Made by a program: the position numbers and the translations under genes. The notes beneath the pieces are model-generated. The model did not search any database. It was not told the origin of the DNA and saw only the letters and a program-made list of their open reading frames with translations. Positions 53,689 to 62,687 of a stretch of 64,000 bases of DNA are shown here, piece by piece. Source of the stretch: DAOLOF01 sp964463605 (GTDB taxonomy: Bacteria > Patescibacteriota > Microgenomatia > UBA1400 > PJMF01); assembly GCA_964463605.1 (NCBI GenBank), contig CAYXBZ010000001.1:1-64000 (forward strand), read 5' to 3'. The number at the start of each line of letters is the position of its first letter. Positions within the stretch are counted from its first letter, which is position 1.

Positions 53689-55965
53689 TTAGATTGATGT
53701 TTGTGTGGAGTTAATTGGAAAATTGGGCCATTGACCAGAAATTAGCAGCTTCTCTTCAACCAAATTATCTTCAACTAGCTTTTGCCACAACTGTTCGGTG
53801 ATAAATGGCATAAAAGGGTGGAATAGTTTAAGGAATGTGGTCAATCCCACCGTTAAGTTTTCTAGGGAGATCTGATCATTCTTGCATTGCTCAATACACT
53901 CATCGCAAAACCAATGCCAAAAACGATTATAAAGAGTTTCTGCTGCCAAACCAACTTGATATCGTTGCAATTGGTCTGACACCTCCTTAACAACAGATGA
54001 CAGATCTTGGGTAAACTTGGTGTCTAAGGGGAGAAGTTGTTGTGACTTAAATGGTTTATCTTCTATCATCAGCAAGATGAACCTGGCGGCATTCCAAAGT
54101 TTGTTGGTCAAGTTTCTCGCTGCTTTAAAATCTGGCTCTCCAATTGATTTGTCCAATCCCGCAGACGAACGAATGACGAGAGCCATTCTGAGCGCATCAG
54201 CGCCATGTTTTTCGGCAACTTCCATTGGATTGACGGCATTGCCTTTGCTTTTACTCATTTTCTGACCTTTGGCGTCTCTAATCAGCCCATGGAGATAGAT
54301 TGTGTTGAATGGTAGTTTGTTGGTTAGAAATTTACCCATCATCAACATTCTCATCACCCAGAACATTAGGATGTCATATCCAGTTTCCATAACTTGGGTG
54401 GGGTAGAAGCGTTCAAAGTCTCCAGGTTTGCTGTTTTTGAGCGTGGCTACCGGCCATTGGCTAGAGGAGAACCAGGTGTCAAAAGTATCGGTTTCTTGAA
54501 GGTGGTATTCTGAAGGTTCTTCAAGACTAATTTCGTACTCCGCCTCTTCTGGAGCTAGAAGCGATTGGAGACCTGCTTTTATCTCAGATAAATCGTGATT
54601 TTTTAGTAATTCACTTAAGCTTCCGGTCTGCTTTTGTTTACTTTGGTCAATAAAGGTGATGTTGATTTGAGGATTTTTTCGACTGTCGTACCAAACTGGC
54701 ATACGAATTCCCCATACAATTTGTCGGCTGATGTTCCAATCTTCCAAAATTTCTAGCCAGTGGCGCAAGATTTTGTCGTGTCCAGCTCCATACACCTTGA
54801 GCTTACCTCTGTCCAAGTCTTCAATAATTGGTTTAATTAACGGCTTAATTTTGATGTAAAACTGGGGGAGGGGGAGAGGCTCAATGGCTCTCTTGCATCT
54901 GTAGCAAATAGCAACTGAGCTGTTATATTTTTGATCAATCTTGACTAGCAATTTGTTCTTTTCTAAATCTTCAACGACTTTCTTTCTGCCGGTGAAGATG
55001 GTTAAGCCTTGATACGGCCCAGCTAACTCGGTCAATCGGCCGCTAAAATCAATTGCTTTTTGGGGAGCTGTGTTTTTTAAGAGCTCTTCATTCTTGTGTT
55101 TTTCAAAGAACTCAAAGTCATTGTGATCGTGGTATGGGGTGATCTTAACCACACCGGTGCCAAATTTTGGATCTACAAACTCATCGGCGATAACAGGAAG
55201 TTGGTAGGTGGTGAATAGCCCTGGAACTTCTAAAACTTTACTTACATACTCTTGATATCGTTTATCTTCGGGATGAACGGCTAGAGCAACATCGGCAAAC
55301 TTGGTTTCTGGTCTGGTGGTAGCGACCACTAGAGGTCCATATTTTATGTAATACAAGGGGTTAGTTTGTTCCAGATGGTTTATTTCTAGTTCACTGAAGC
55401 CTGTGCCGCACTTAGTGCAGTAGTTGACCAAGCGGTTGGCTCTATATATCAATCCTTTTTCTGAAAGTTTAACAAAAGTGTTGAGAACGGTGTCAACGAT
55501 GTCTTGATCGAGGGTAAATTTGTAGCGAGACCAGTCGGCGCTGGCGCCTAGCTTCTTCATTTGATTGATGGATGTATCGGAGTTTTCCTGTACATAATCC
55601 CAAATCATTTTATAAAGAGTTTCTCTATCAAAGTTAAACCGAGACTGATCTTTTTTTTGTAGCTTTTTTTCAAAAACAAACTGAGTTTCAATGCCAGCGT
55701 GATCTGTGCCGGGCAGCCAGAGGGTGTCGTCTCCCAGCATCCGGTGATAGCGAATTAAGATATCCTCGATAGTGACAAACATGGCGTGTCCAACGTGCAG
55801 CGGATCATTGGCATTGGGAGGAGGCATAATGATAGTAAAAGGCTCATTTTGAGTCTCTTTTTTGTTGGCCGAGTTGAGTTTACTGTCAGGATTAAATGAC
55901 TCTAAACTTTCCCAAAGTTGGTAGATTTTGTGCTCGCACTGAGTGTGATCGTAGTGTTTGTCCAT
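53689..55965 (-). CDS. valS: Valyl-tRNA synthetase
   Basis: A protein of 758 residues from the ATG at 55965, shorter than the E. coli enzyme (about 950). The class I signatures are present as PPPNANDPLHVGHA and KMSKSKGNAVNP, with the editing-domain segment TTRPETKFADVALAVHP and the valine-specific DTFDTWFSSSQWP. It charges tRNA-Val. It ends without the long coiled-coil C-terminal arm of larger enzymes. It is divergent from the isoprenoid operon, with a 292-bp spacer that shows no T-box. The small membrane protein gene follows. Confidence 0.96.
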   Translation of the reverse strand: MDKHYDHTQCEHKIYQLWESLESFNPDSKLNSANKKETQNEPFTIIMPPPNANDPLHVGHAMFVTIEDILIRYHRMLGDDTLWLPGTDHAGIETQFVFEKKLQKKDQSRFNFDRETLYKMIWDYVQENSDTSINQMKKLGASADWSRYKFTLDQDIVDTVLNTFVKLSEKGLIYRANRLVNYCTKCGTGFSELEINHLEQTNPLYYIKYGPLVVATTRPETKFADVALAVHPEDKRYQEYVSKVLEVPGLFTTYQLPVIADEFVDPKFGTGVVKITPYHDHNDFEFFEKHKNEELLKNTAPQKAIDFSGRLTELAGPYQGLTIFTGRKKVVEDLEKNKLLVKIDQKYNSSVAICYRCKRAIEPLPLPQFYIKIKPLIKPIIEDLDRGKLKVYGAGHDKILRHWLEILEDWNISRQIVWGIRMPVWYDSRKNPQINITFIDQSKQKQTGSLSELLKNHDLSEIKAGLQSLLAPEEAEYEISLEEPSEYHLQETDTFDTWFSSSQWPVATLKNSKPGDFERFYPTQVMETGYDILMFWVMRMLMMGKFLTNKLPFNTIYLHGLIRDAKGQKMSKSKGNAVNPMEVAEKHGADALRMALVIRSSAGLDKSIGEPDFKAARNLTNKLWNAARFILLMIEDKPFKSQQLLPLDTKFTQDLSSVVKEVSDQLQRYQVGLAAETLYNRFWHWFCDECIEQCKNDQISLENLTVGLTTFLKLFHPFMPFITEQLWQKLVEDNLVEEKLLISGQWPNFPINSTQTSI

Positions 55966-56257
55966 TTTTAAGTTTTTTTTGGTTTTGCCAGACAATTGTA
56001 ACACAGCGAGGCAGCGATATTTAGCGGCTGCGCTACCGATAGTTGATGAGTTTGCATGATTTTTGATATTTTTTGCGACTATATATATGAATCAATCAAG
56101 ACAGACTGTTTTTGTGGGTGGAATTGAGATTAGCACTAAACAATAACAGAGGATACCAAAAGTAAATTTGGGTATATTCTTTTTTTGTTTTTTTTTAAAG
56201 CTATCACGTCTGTCAACTGATGGAAAAACTAACAAAAAGTATTCAAGAAGTATAAAA

Positions 56258-57490
56258 ATGCTGAGTCTTAAGCTTAAAGATACCGCGACTCCAGCTTCAA
56301 AGAGGATGAGGCAGTTGCAGCAGAAAATTTTGGGCTCTATTGGGGTCCAGGAAAGCGAGTTGAGAGAGCTATTTGCTGTTAACTCTTTTGATGCTGACCT
56401 GGTCGGAAGCAAAAACTGTGAAAACTTAATTGGCAGCGTTGAGGTGCCAGTGGGGTTGGCTGGCCCACTGAAGGCTGAGGTTGGGTTTATTGGTTTTAAT
56501 TCTGAGAAAAAGGAAAAGCTAATCTTATTTTTGCCTCTGGCGACTACAGAGGGAGCCCTGGTGGCTAGTGTTAATCGGGGTTGCAAGGTCTTATCCGAGG
56601 CTGGCAGTCTTAAAATACAGGTCAAAAAGGTGGGCATGAGTCGGGCACCAGTTTTTGGGTTTGACGATATGAGTGAGGCGGTGGGGTTTGTTGAGTGGTT
56701 GGAGGAGGATGGGAGGTTTGATCAAATTAAAAAAGTTTGCGAAAAGACCAGCTCTCATCTAAAGCTACAAAACTTTCAAACTTGGCAAGTTGGCAGATCG
56801 GTTTTTGTTCGTTTTGTTTTTGATACTGATCAAGCGATGGGTATGAACATGGTGACGATTGCTCTGGATAACTTATGGAAAAAAATGTTGAAAAGTTACC
56901 CAGATATAAAATTAATTTCTTTGTCTGGCAATATGTGTGTTGATAAAAAGAGCTCAGCTCTTAATAGATTGTTGGGCCGGGGATATGAAGTGCAGGCAGA
57001 GGCCGTGCTGTCAGCTGAGGTTTTGGAAACCATTTTAAAAACAAACTCAGATATCTTCTTTCAAACTTATTACTGGAAAAATGTGGTGGGCTCCAATACC
57101 GCTGGATCACTAAACCTAAATATGCACGCTGCCAATATGGTAGCCGCTGTCTTTTTGGCTACCGGTCAAGACATGGCTCATGTGGTTGAGTCCTCACAAG
57201 GATCACTTTATGTTGAAAAGCAAGGAGGCGGTGATTTGTATTTGACATTAAGAATGCCTAATTTAAATCTGGGGACGGTGGGAGGAGGCACCTCTTTACC
57301 GGCTTTTTCGCAAGCTAGAAATCTAATTTTACAAGCGGCGGGTCAGTTTCAAAAGGTTGAATCAAGACATTTGGCAGCAGCTGTGGCAGGCACCGTTCTA
57401 GCTGGGGAGATCTCGGGGCTAGCTGCCCTGTCCAGCAACTCGCTGGCTGGCGCCCATCAAACATTAGCCAGAGGAGAGGTGAAAAAATAA
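56258..57490 (+). CDS. hmgA: Hydroxymethylglutaryl-CoA reductase (class I)
   Basis: A protein of 410 residues from the ATG at 56258; the longer frame begins 30 residues earlier with no family counterpart. The catalytic set is visible: ENLIGSVEVPVGLAGPL with TTEGALVASVNRG (Glu), the Lys in NMCVDKKSSALN, the Asp in ATGQDMAHVVESSQ and the His in AHQTLARGE near the C-terminus. It reduces HMG-CoA to mevalonate with two NADPH. The sequence type is the class I form of archaea and eukaryotes, without membrane domain. It heads an eight-gene isoprenoid operon and is followed 10 nt later by the synthase. Confidence 0.96.
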   Translation: MLSLKLKDTATPASKRMRQLQQKILGSIGVQESELRELFAVNSFDADLVGSKNCENLIGSVEVPVGLAGPLKAEVGFIGFNSEKKEKLILFLPLATTEGALVASVNRGCKVLSEAGSLKIQVKKVGMSRAPVFGFDDMSEAVGFVEWLEEDGRFDQIKKVCEKTSSHLKLQNFQTWQVGRSVFVRFVFDTDQAMGMNMVTIALDNLWKKMLKSYPDIKLISLSGNMCVDKKSSALNRLLGRGYEVQAEAVLSAEVLETILKTNSDIFFQTYYWKNVVGSNTAGSLNLNMHAANMVAAVFLATGQDMAHVVESSQGSLYVEKQGGGDLYLTLRMPNLNLGTVGGGTSLPAFSQARNLILQAAGQFQKVESRHLAAAVAGTVLAGEISGLAALSSNSLAGAHQTLARGEVKK

Positions 57491-57500
57491 ACTTCAGCTT

Positions 57501-58556
57501 ATGAAAATTACAAAACCAGTGGGAATTGTTAGTTATGGAGTCAGCCTGCCTTCTTGGGCTGTGTCGACCGAAGTAATCGAACTAGCTCAGGGGAGAGGGG
57601 AGGGGTCGGTTGCCAACTCACTGAAAATTTTTCAAAAAAGTATGCCCGATCTTGATGAGGACACGACTACCCTAGCAACTGCGGCCGGCTTGCAGGCTTT
57701 GGAGAGGTTGGATTTATCCGTGCAAGACATTGGCGCACTTTTTATTGGCAGCGAAAGCCATCCGTATGCAGTTAAGCCCACTGGCACAATGGTGGCTGGA
57801 GCTTTAGGACTACCCTCAGACTTGGCAATGGCCGACCTGCAGTTTGCCTGTAAGGCTGGCACTCAAGGAATGCAGATCTGTGCCAGTTATGTTTTATCAA
57901 AATTTGTGAAGCTGGGAATGGCAATTGGCGCTGATACGGCTCAGGCTGCTCCAGGCGACGCTCTTGAATTTAGCGCTGCGGCTGGGGGTGCCGCTTATGT
58001 TTTTGGCTCAATCAACCTTTTGGCGAAATTGCTCGCCACCGCCTCTATCGCCACCGACACCCCCGACTTTTGGCGCCGACCAGGGGAAAGTTATCCTAAG
58101 CACGGAGGTAGATTTACTGGTGAGCCAGCTTATTTCAAGCATATTGTTCAGGCCAGCGAAAAACTGTTGGGCGAGGTAGAGCTTCAACCCAAAGATTTTG
58201 ATTACTGTGTATTTCACACCCCAAACGGCAAGTTTCCGCGACAGGTAGCCAAGAAACTAGGCTTTACTCAAGAGCAGCTTCAACCAAGTCTGATTGTGGA
58301 GAAGATTGGTAATACCTATGCTGGAGCAATTCCATTAGCCTTGGCGGCAGTTTTGGATCAAGCCAAGGCAAACCAAAAAATCTTTGTGACCGCTTTTGGT
58401 TCTGGTGCCGGAGCCGACAGCTTTATTTTTGAAACAACAAATCGCCTAGTTAAGCAAAAAAAACATTGGTCAAATTTTGTTTTAGACCAGATTCAATCAA
58501 TGAAATTAATGAGTAGCGAACAGTTTTTAAACGCGAGAGCAGTTGCCTCTCACTAA
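57501..58556 (+). CDS. hmgB: Hydroxymethylglutaryl-CoA synthase, archaeal type
   Basis: A protein of 351 residues, the length of archaeal HMG-CoA synthases. The thiolase-fold catalytic residues are recognisable: Glu85 in GSESHPYAVKP, Cys117 in LQFACKAGTQG and a His in FHTPNGKFPRQVAKKLGF. The enzyme condenses acetoacetyl-CoA with acetyl-CoA. In archaea it forms a complex with the acetyl-CoA thiolase through a DUF35 protein, and both partners follow immediately here. Archaeal-type genes in this exact order point to an origin by transfer, or to shared ancestry with archaeal-type clusters in other CPR members. Confidence 0.95.
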   Translation: MKITKPVGIVSYGVSLPSWAVSTEVIELAQGRGEGSVANSLKIFQKSMPDLDEDTTTLATAAGLQALERLDLSVQDIGALFIGSESHPYAVKPTGTMVAGALGLPSDLAMADLQFACKAGTQGMQICASYVLSKFVKLGMAIGADTAQAAPGDALEFSAAAGGAAYVFGSINLLAKLLATASIATDTPDFWRRPGESYPKHGGRFTGEPAYFKHIVQASEKLLGEVELQPKDFDYCVFHTPNGKFPRQVAKKLGFTQEQLQPSLIVEKIGNTYAGAIPLALAAVLDQAKANQKIFVTAFGSGAGADSFIFETTNRLVKQKKHWSNFVLDQIQSMKLMSSEQFLNARAVASH

Positions 58557-58571
58557 AAATTAAGCTTAAAA

Positions 58572-59681
58572 ATGAAAATTACTATTGCCGGACATTACAC
58601 CACCAAAATAGGGGAGCTGTGGCACTTGGGCCTGGAAGATTTAGCCAGGGAAGCTGTTGAGGGAGCTGTAGCCAATGCCAAGGTTGATCTTAAAAAGATT
58701 GACGCGGTTTTTGTGGCTAGCAAAGCCTCTGGCTCTTTCAACAATCAAAGGCACATTAATGCTTTGGTGAGTAGTTTTTTCTCACACAACCCACCTGCAA
58801 CCAGGATTGAGGGCGCTTGTGCCTCTGGCGGTTTAGCCTTAATTGCCGCTGAGCAATCATTATTATCCAAAGAAAATCAAACGGTTTTGGTGTTGGGGGT
58901 GGAAAAGATGACCGATGTTGATGGGGTAGGGGCTACCTCTATTTTGTCTACCGCTGCCAGCACGCAGCTAGAAGGAGGCTCAACTTTTCCTGGATTGTAT
59001 GCTCTGTTAGCACAAGCACATCAACTAGAGTTTAAGACTAGTAGGGAAATACTTTCGGCTGTATCGGTCAAAAATCACCGCCATGCTTTAACTAATCCAT
59101 TAGCTCAGTATCACAAGGAGTTTACTCTAAAGCAGGTGAGCAACAGCGCTTTGGTGGCTGACCCACTGAGATTACTTGACTGTTCTCCAGTCTCCGATGG
59201 AGCTTCGGCAGTGATCTTAACTACGAAAAACATTAAAAACAAAGCCCAAATTATTGGAGCAGGCCACGGTCAAGACTCACTTGATTTAGCTCACAGAAAA
59301 AGCCTAACTGAGCTGGCGGCCACTAAACGGGCAGCAAAAAAAGCTTTTGCCAGCAGTGACTTAACTCCTAACAAAATCGAGGCGGCGGAAGTTCATGACT
59401 GCTTTACCATTGCTGAGATTTTGGCAATAGAGGACTTGGGCTTCTTCCCCAAAGGGGGTGGCGGCAAAGCTACTCTTGAGGGTAAAACTGAGCGAAGGAG
59501 CAAGTTGGTGGTAAATGGATCGGGGGGACTGAAGGCCTTTGGTCATCCAGTGGGAGCTACTGGAGTTAAGCAAGTCTCTTACCTGGCTGAGCAAATTGAA
59601 AAAGGCGAGTGCGGCCTAGCTTTGGCTCACAACGTGGGTGGTTCTGGAGCAACGGCGGTGGTTCATATTCTTAGCAAATAA
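58572..59681 (+). CDS. Acetyl-CoA C-acetyltransferase (SCP-x-like thiolase)
   Basis: A protein of 369 residues. The nucleophile Cys83 lies in RIEGACASGG, the C-terminal motifs read EVHDCFTIAE and NGSGGLKAFGHPVGATG. It is of the archaeal, SCP-x-like thiolase group. It would join two acetyl-CoA into acetoacetyl-CoA and pass it to the synthase. Gene order reductase-synthase-thiolase-DUF35 covers acetyl-CoA to mevalonate completely. The spacing to its neighbours is 15 and 12 nt. Confidence 0.94.
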   Translation: MKITIAGHYTTKIGELWHLGLEDLAREAVEGAVANAKVDLKKIDAVFVASKASGSFNNQRHINALVSSFFSHNPPATRIEGACASGGLALIAAEQSLLSKENQTVLVLGVEKMTDVDGVGATSILSTAASTQLEGGSTFPGLYALLAQAHQLEFKTSREILSAVSVKNHRHALTNPLAQYHKEFTLKQVSNSALVADPLRLLDCSPVSDGASAVILTTKNIKNKAQIIGAGHGQDSLDLAHRKSLTELAATKRAAKKAFASSDLTPNKIEAAEVHDCFTIAEILAIEDLGFFPKGGGGKATLEGKTERRSKLVVNGSGGLKAFGHPVGATGVKQVSYLAEQIEKGECGLALAHNVGGSGATAVVHILSK

Positions 59682-59693
59682 TTATAAATAAAC

Positions 59694-59987
59694 ATGATAA
59701 ATCCAGCTAAATATTGGAGGAACGCAAAACAAACCAAGCTCTATCTGGGTCGCAAGGGGACTGTGGTGGTAGTCACATACATCAGGTCGGCTGGGATGGA
59801 TCATCAGTCATCAACACCTTATTCATTTGCAGTTGTTGAGTTGGCTGATGGTGAAAAAGTAGAGTTGACGGGAGTGGGGCATGAAAAGCTGGAGGTTGGT
59901 GATAAAATTGAGTGCGTTTTGAGAAAAATTCCTCCCAATGACGGCGCAGGATTGATCGAGTACATCATTAAAGCTAAGAAAATATGA
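59694..59987 (+). CDS. DUF35 OB-fold protein, thiolase/synthase bridging subunit
   Basis: A protein of 97 residues with the OB-fold core of DUF35 proteins (SFAVVELADGEKVELTGVG and VGDKIECVLRKI). In archaea a DUF35 protein holds thiolase and HMG-CoA synthase together so that acetoacetyl-CoA is passed between them. The usual N-terminal four-cysteine zinc ribbon is missing here; the only Cys is in IECVLRK. Its stop codon overlaps the next start (ATGA). The role is inferred mainly from its position after the thiolase. Confidence 0.82.
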   Translation: MINPAKYWRNAKQTKLYLGRKGTVVVVTYIRSAGMDHQSSTPYSFAVVELADGEKVELTGVGHEKLEVGDKIECVLRKIPPNDGAGLIEYIIKAKKI

Positions 59988-60529
59988 CAGACAAAAACCT
60001 AGACCAAGTGACGCTGGTTGATGCCAATGACAACCAGATTGGCTCTCAAGATAAGATTGAGGCTCATCGAGGCGATGGTCAGCTTCATCGGGCTATTAGC
60101 GTTTTTTTGTTTGATAATAAGGGAAAATTATTAATTCAGCAGCGCAGCAACAAAAAGATTGTGGGAGCGCTCATGTGGGCTAACACCGCTTGCGGCAATG
60201 TTAGGCCTGGAGAAAGCTATCTTGATTGTGCCAAGCGGCGCTTGAAAGAGGAGCTGGGTATCGAGGAAGTAGGGCTGAGTGAGGTGGGCAAGTTTCAGTA
60301 TCAAGTGAGTTTTGACAATGGCTTTAGCGAGAATGAAATCGACACAATTTTTGTGGGGAGATTTTTGGGAGAGGCGAGGCCTAACCCAGAGGAAGTTTCA
60401 GCCATCGACTGGATTAATTTTGAAGATTTGCTGCGAGATAAAAAAAACTATGCACCGTGGGTGGAGAAAATTATGGAAAATTCTCAGATAAAAAACACTA
60501 TTTATAAGCTTGCTAAGGAGAAGCGATGA
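59984..60529 (+). CDS. idi: Isopentenyl-diphosphate isomerase, type 1
   Basis: A protein of 181 residues of the Nudix fold. It carries the His28/His35 pair (AHRGDGQLHRA), the catalytic Cys70 in NTACGN, the Nudix helix RPGESYLDCAKRRLKEELG and the Glu pair in SENEID (116, 118). It interconverts isopentenyl and dimethylallyl diphosphate. The third histidine ligand of the metal (E. coli His69) is replaced by Asn72. It overlaps both neighbours by 4 nt (ATGA). Confidence 0.9.
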   Translation: MTDKNLDQVTLVDANDNQIGSQDKIEAHRGDGQLHRAISVFLFDNKGKLLIQQRSNKKIVGALMWANTACGNVRPGESYLDCAKRRLKEELGIEEVGLSEVGKFQYQVSFDNGFSENEIDTIFVGRFLGEARPNPEEVSAIDWINFEDLLRDKKNYAPWVEKIMENSQIKNTIYKLAKEKR

Positions 60530-61146
60530 TTGCCAAGGAGGGGTTAGCACTAAATTCATCAAGCGCATCGGAGTTTGGAGAGAAACCAACGGCAGTAGCA
60601 GCGGTTATGCTCTATCATGATTTAACCACAAACAAATATTGGGTCTTGTTTGCCGGTCTTCTCAAGGAAGACATTGGCAAGTACGAACGTTCTCTTGATT
60701 CGAGAAACGGTGATGATGCTGATGAAATACCTCTTCATCCAGTTTTTCTAACAGATAACCAAGCGGGATTTAACTGGGGAGGTGTGAGTGGTGGGGTGAG
60801 GGAGGGGGAGACACCAACTCAAGCTTTAAGAAGGGAAACTCAAGAAGAGACCAATCTGAGCTCATATGCAAAGTTTTTTGCTTCCAGCGCAAATCGACAC
60901 ATGCGACTGAAGCCGTATCTAGTGAACCAATATCGTCCGGCAAGCGGAAACAACAAGGGAGCAGAATTAGTTTATAAGGTTGATCCTCGAGCGATTATAA
61001 TTGACCAGAGAATTTTTGAAGAATCTTTAAATAGGGGTTTTGAGGCTTACTGTTTGGATATGATTGACGATGATTTTTTAAAGTCGATTCGTCCAGCAGT
61101 TAGACCAATTGTTGAGCAGTTGCAACGGTTGCTACTAGTTGACTAA
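60526..61146 (+). CDS. Nudix hydrolase-like protein of the isoprenoid operon
   Basis: A protein of 206 residues. The Nudix box is nearly complete: GGVREGETPTQALRRETQEET, with Asn in place of the usual final Gly. The surrounding sequence does not match the isomerase, and there is a long loop before the box. Nudix enzymes cleave nucleoside or prenyl diphosphates; here the operon suggests a phosphorylated isoprenoid or CoA-related substrate, but nothing in the sequence proves it. It overlaps the isomerase gene by 4 nt. Confidence 0.75.
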   Translation: MIAKEGLALNSSSASEFGEKPTAVAAVMLYHDLTTNKYWVLFAGLLKEDIGKYERSLDSRNGDDADEIPLHPVFLTDNQAGFNWGGVSGGVREGETPTQALRRETQEETNLSSYAKFFASSANRHMRLKPYLVNQYRPASGNNKGAELVYKVDPRAIIIDQRIFEESLNRGFEAYCLDMIDDDFLKSIRPAVRPIVEQLQRLLLVD

Positions 61147-61173
61147 GCTGTCACAAAATTAATAAGAATTTAT

Positions 61174-61971
61174 ATGAAAAAACCAATTACGCTAATAAAA
61201 ATCGGCGGCTCACTCATCACCGATAAAAACAAACCATTTCAGGTTAACAATCAGGCTCTCAAGATTATTGCTCAGGAGGTCAAAAAAGCCTCCTTGACAG
61301 ACAAACAGCTAATAGTTGGCCATGGTGCAGGATCTTTTGCTCACGTACCAGCAAAAAAATATCAAACACACCTTGGAATTAAAAATGAGTCTAGTTATCG
61401 AGGTATTGCTGAAGTCGCCGATGTTGCTGCTCAGCTAAATCGAATCGTAATGAGAGAATTGCTAAATCAAGGTGTAAATGCGGTGTCGGTTAGTCCTCTC
61501 AGTAGCATGGTGGCAAAAAATCATGGGTTATCCACAATTTTTACACAACCACTTGAGTTGCTTTTGGAGCACGGCCTCTTGCCGGTTGTTTATGGAGATC
61601 AGATTTTAGATGAAGAAGTAGGGTGCACCATTTTTTCTACAGAAAAAGTATTAGCTTATCTCGCTCTAGATCTCAAAGCAAAGGGCTATGTGGTTGAGCA
61701 GATTATTCAGTGCGGACAAACCAGCGGTGTCTACGATGCCGACGGCAAAACTATTTCTGAGATAAACTCTAGAAATTTTGATCAATACAAACAAACTCTT
61801 GGTGGATCAGGAGGAGTTGATGTAACTGGAGGAATGCTTCACAAGGTAGAGGAAACTTTGGAATTGGCAAAAAAAGGAATTCCGGGATTAATCATTGATG
61901 GCATTGTTCACGGGACTCTTTCGGATGCTATTAGTGGCAAAAAAGTAGTTGGTACTAAAATAGTAGCTTAA
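61174..61971 (+). CDS. ipk: Isopentenyl phosphate kinase
   Basis: A protein of 265 residues of the amino-acid-kinase fold. The N-terminal KIGGSLITDKNKP and the segment VGHGAGSFAHVPAKKYQ, with the catalytic His, identify isopentenyl phosphate kinase rather than other kinases of the fold. It phosphorylates isopentenyl phosphate to the diphosphate, the last step of the archaeal-type mevalonate route. Its presence implies that a phosphomevalonate decarboxylase should exist elsewhere in the genome. It follows the Nudix gene after 27 nt. Confidence 0.92.
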   Translation: MKKPITLIKIGGSLITDKNKPFQVNNQALKIIAQEVKKASLTDKQLIVGHGAGSFAHVPAKKYQTHLGIKNESSYRGIAEVADVAAQLNRIVMRELLNQGVNAVSVSPLSSMVAKNHGLSTIFTQPLELLLEHGLLPVVYGDQILDEEVGCTIFSTEKVLAYLALDLKAKGYVVEQIIQCGQTSGVYDADGKTISEINSRNFDQYKQTLGGSGGVDVTGGMLHKVEETLELAKKGIPGLIIDGIVHGTLSDAISGKKVVGTKIVA

Positions 61972-61984
61972 TTTCTATATATAT

Positions 61985-62683
61985 ATGTCAAACTCAAGCA
62001 TCCCTCAACACATCGCCATTATTATGGACGGTAATCGCCGCTGGGCTCGTCAAAACAAGCTGCAAGTTTTTAAGGGTCACGAAAAGGTGGCTCAAGAAAA
62101 TATTGAGAGACTCACCGACCATTGTATTAAACTAGGCATCCCCCATCTTACACTCTGGGCGTTTAGTACTGAAAACTGGAAAAGAGACAAACTAGAGGTT
62201 GAGGCGATACTGTCATTGATGCGCAGTATGTTTGCCAAAGGCTTTGAACCAATGATCAAAAAAAAAGTAAAGATTGAAACAATTGGAGATTTATCAAAAT
62301 TTCCCGCCGACATTCAAGAAAGCATTCGAAAACTCAAGGATGGCTCGGTTAACGACTACAAAATTGTTGTGACTTTTGCTCTTAATTATGGAGGAAGAAA
62401 TGAAATCAGTCGAGCTGTAGAGAAACTGTTTCAAAGCGGATTAAACATTGGTGAGACCCAACTTGAGTTTCAGTTAAGTGATTATCTTGACACCTCTTTT
62501 TTGCCGGATCCCGATTTAATCATTCGCACCGGAGGAGAACAGAGACTGTCGGGTTTTATGCCTTGGCAGAGCGTTTATTCTGAACTGTATTTTACTGATG
62601 TTTTGATGCCAGATTTTAACGAAAGCGAGCTTAATAAAGCTCTTGCTGAGTATCAAAGAAGAGAAAGAAGGTTTGGAGGCTAA
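61985..62683 (+). CDS. uppS: Undecaprenyl (polyprenyl) diphosphate synthase
   Basis: A protein of 232 residues. The cis-prenyltransferase signatures are all present: HIAIIMDGNRRWA with catalytic Asp15, LTLWAFSTENWKR, ALNYGGRNEI and DLIIRTGGEQRLSGFMPWQ. The enzyme builds the C55 lipid that carries peptidoglycan and glycan precursors. It ends the isoprenoid operon and links it to cell-wall synthesis. No terminator is visible before the convergent pilin-like gene, whose end lies 4 nt away. Confidence 0.96.
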   Translation: MSNSSIPQHIAIIMDGNRRWARQNKLQVFKGHEKVAQENIERLTDHCIKLGIPHLTLWAFSTENWKRDKLEVEAILSLMRSMFAKGFEPMIKKKVKIETIGDLSKFPADIQESIRKLKDGSVNDYKIVVTFALNYGGRNEISRAVEKLFQSGLNIGETQLEFQLSDYLDTSFLPDPDLIIRTGGEQRLSGFMPWQSVYSELYFTDVLMPDFNESELNKALAEYQRRERRFGG

Positions 62684-62687
62684 CTAG

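Noticed and set aside
55966..56257. T-box riboswitch upstream of valS
   Set aside because: No T-box consensus or terminator/antiterminator pair could be found in the 292-bp spacer; only a short TAGCG/CGCTA hairpin is present.
56092..56637. A 181-codon open frame on the minus strand
   Set aside because: It runs opposite the reductase gene, whose catalytic motifs are intact, and has a low-complexity translation without motifs.
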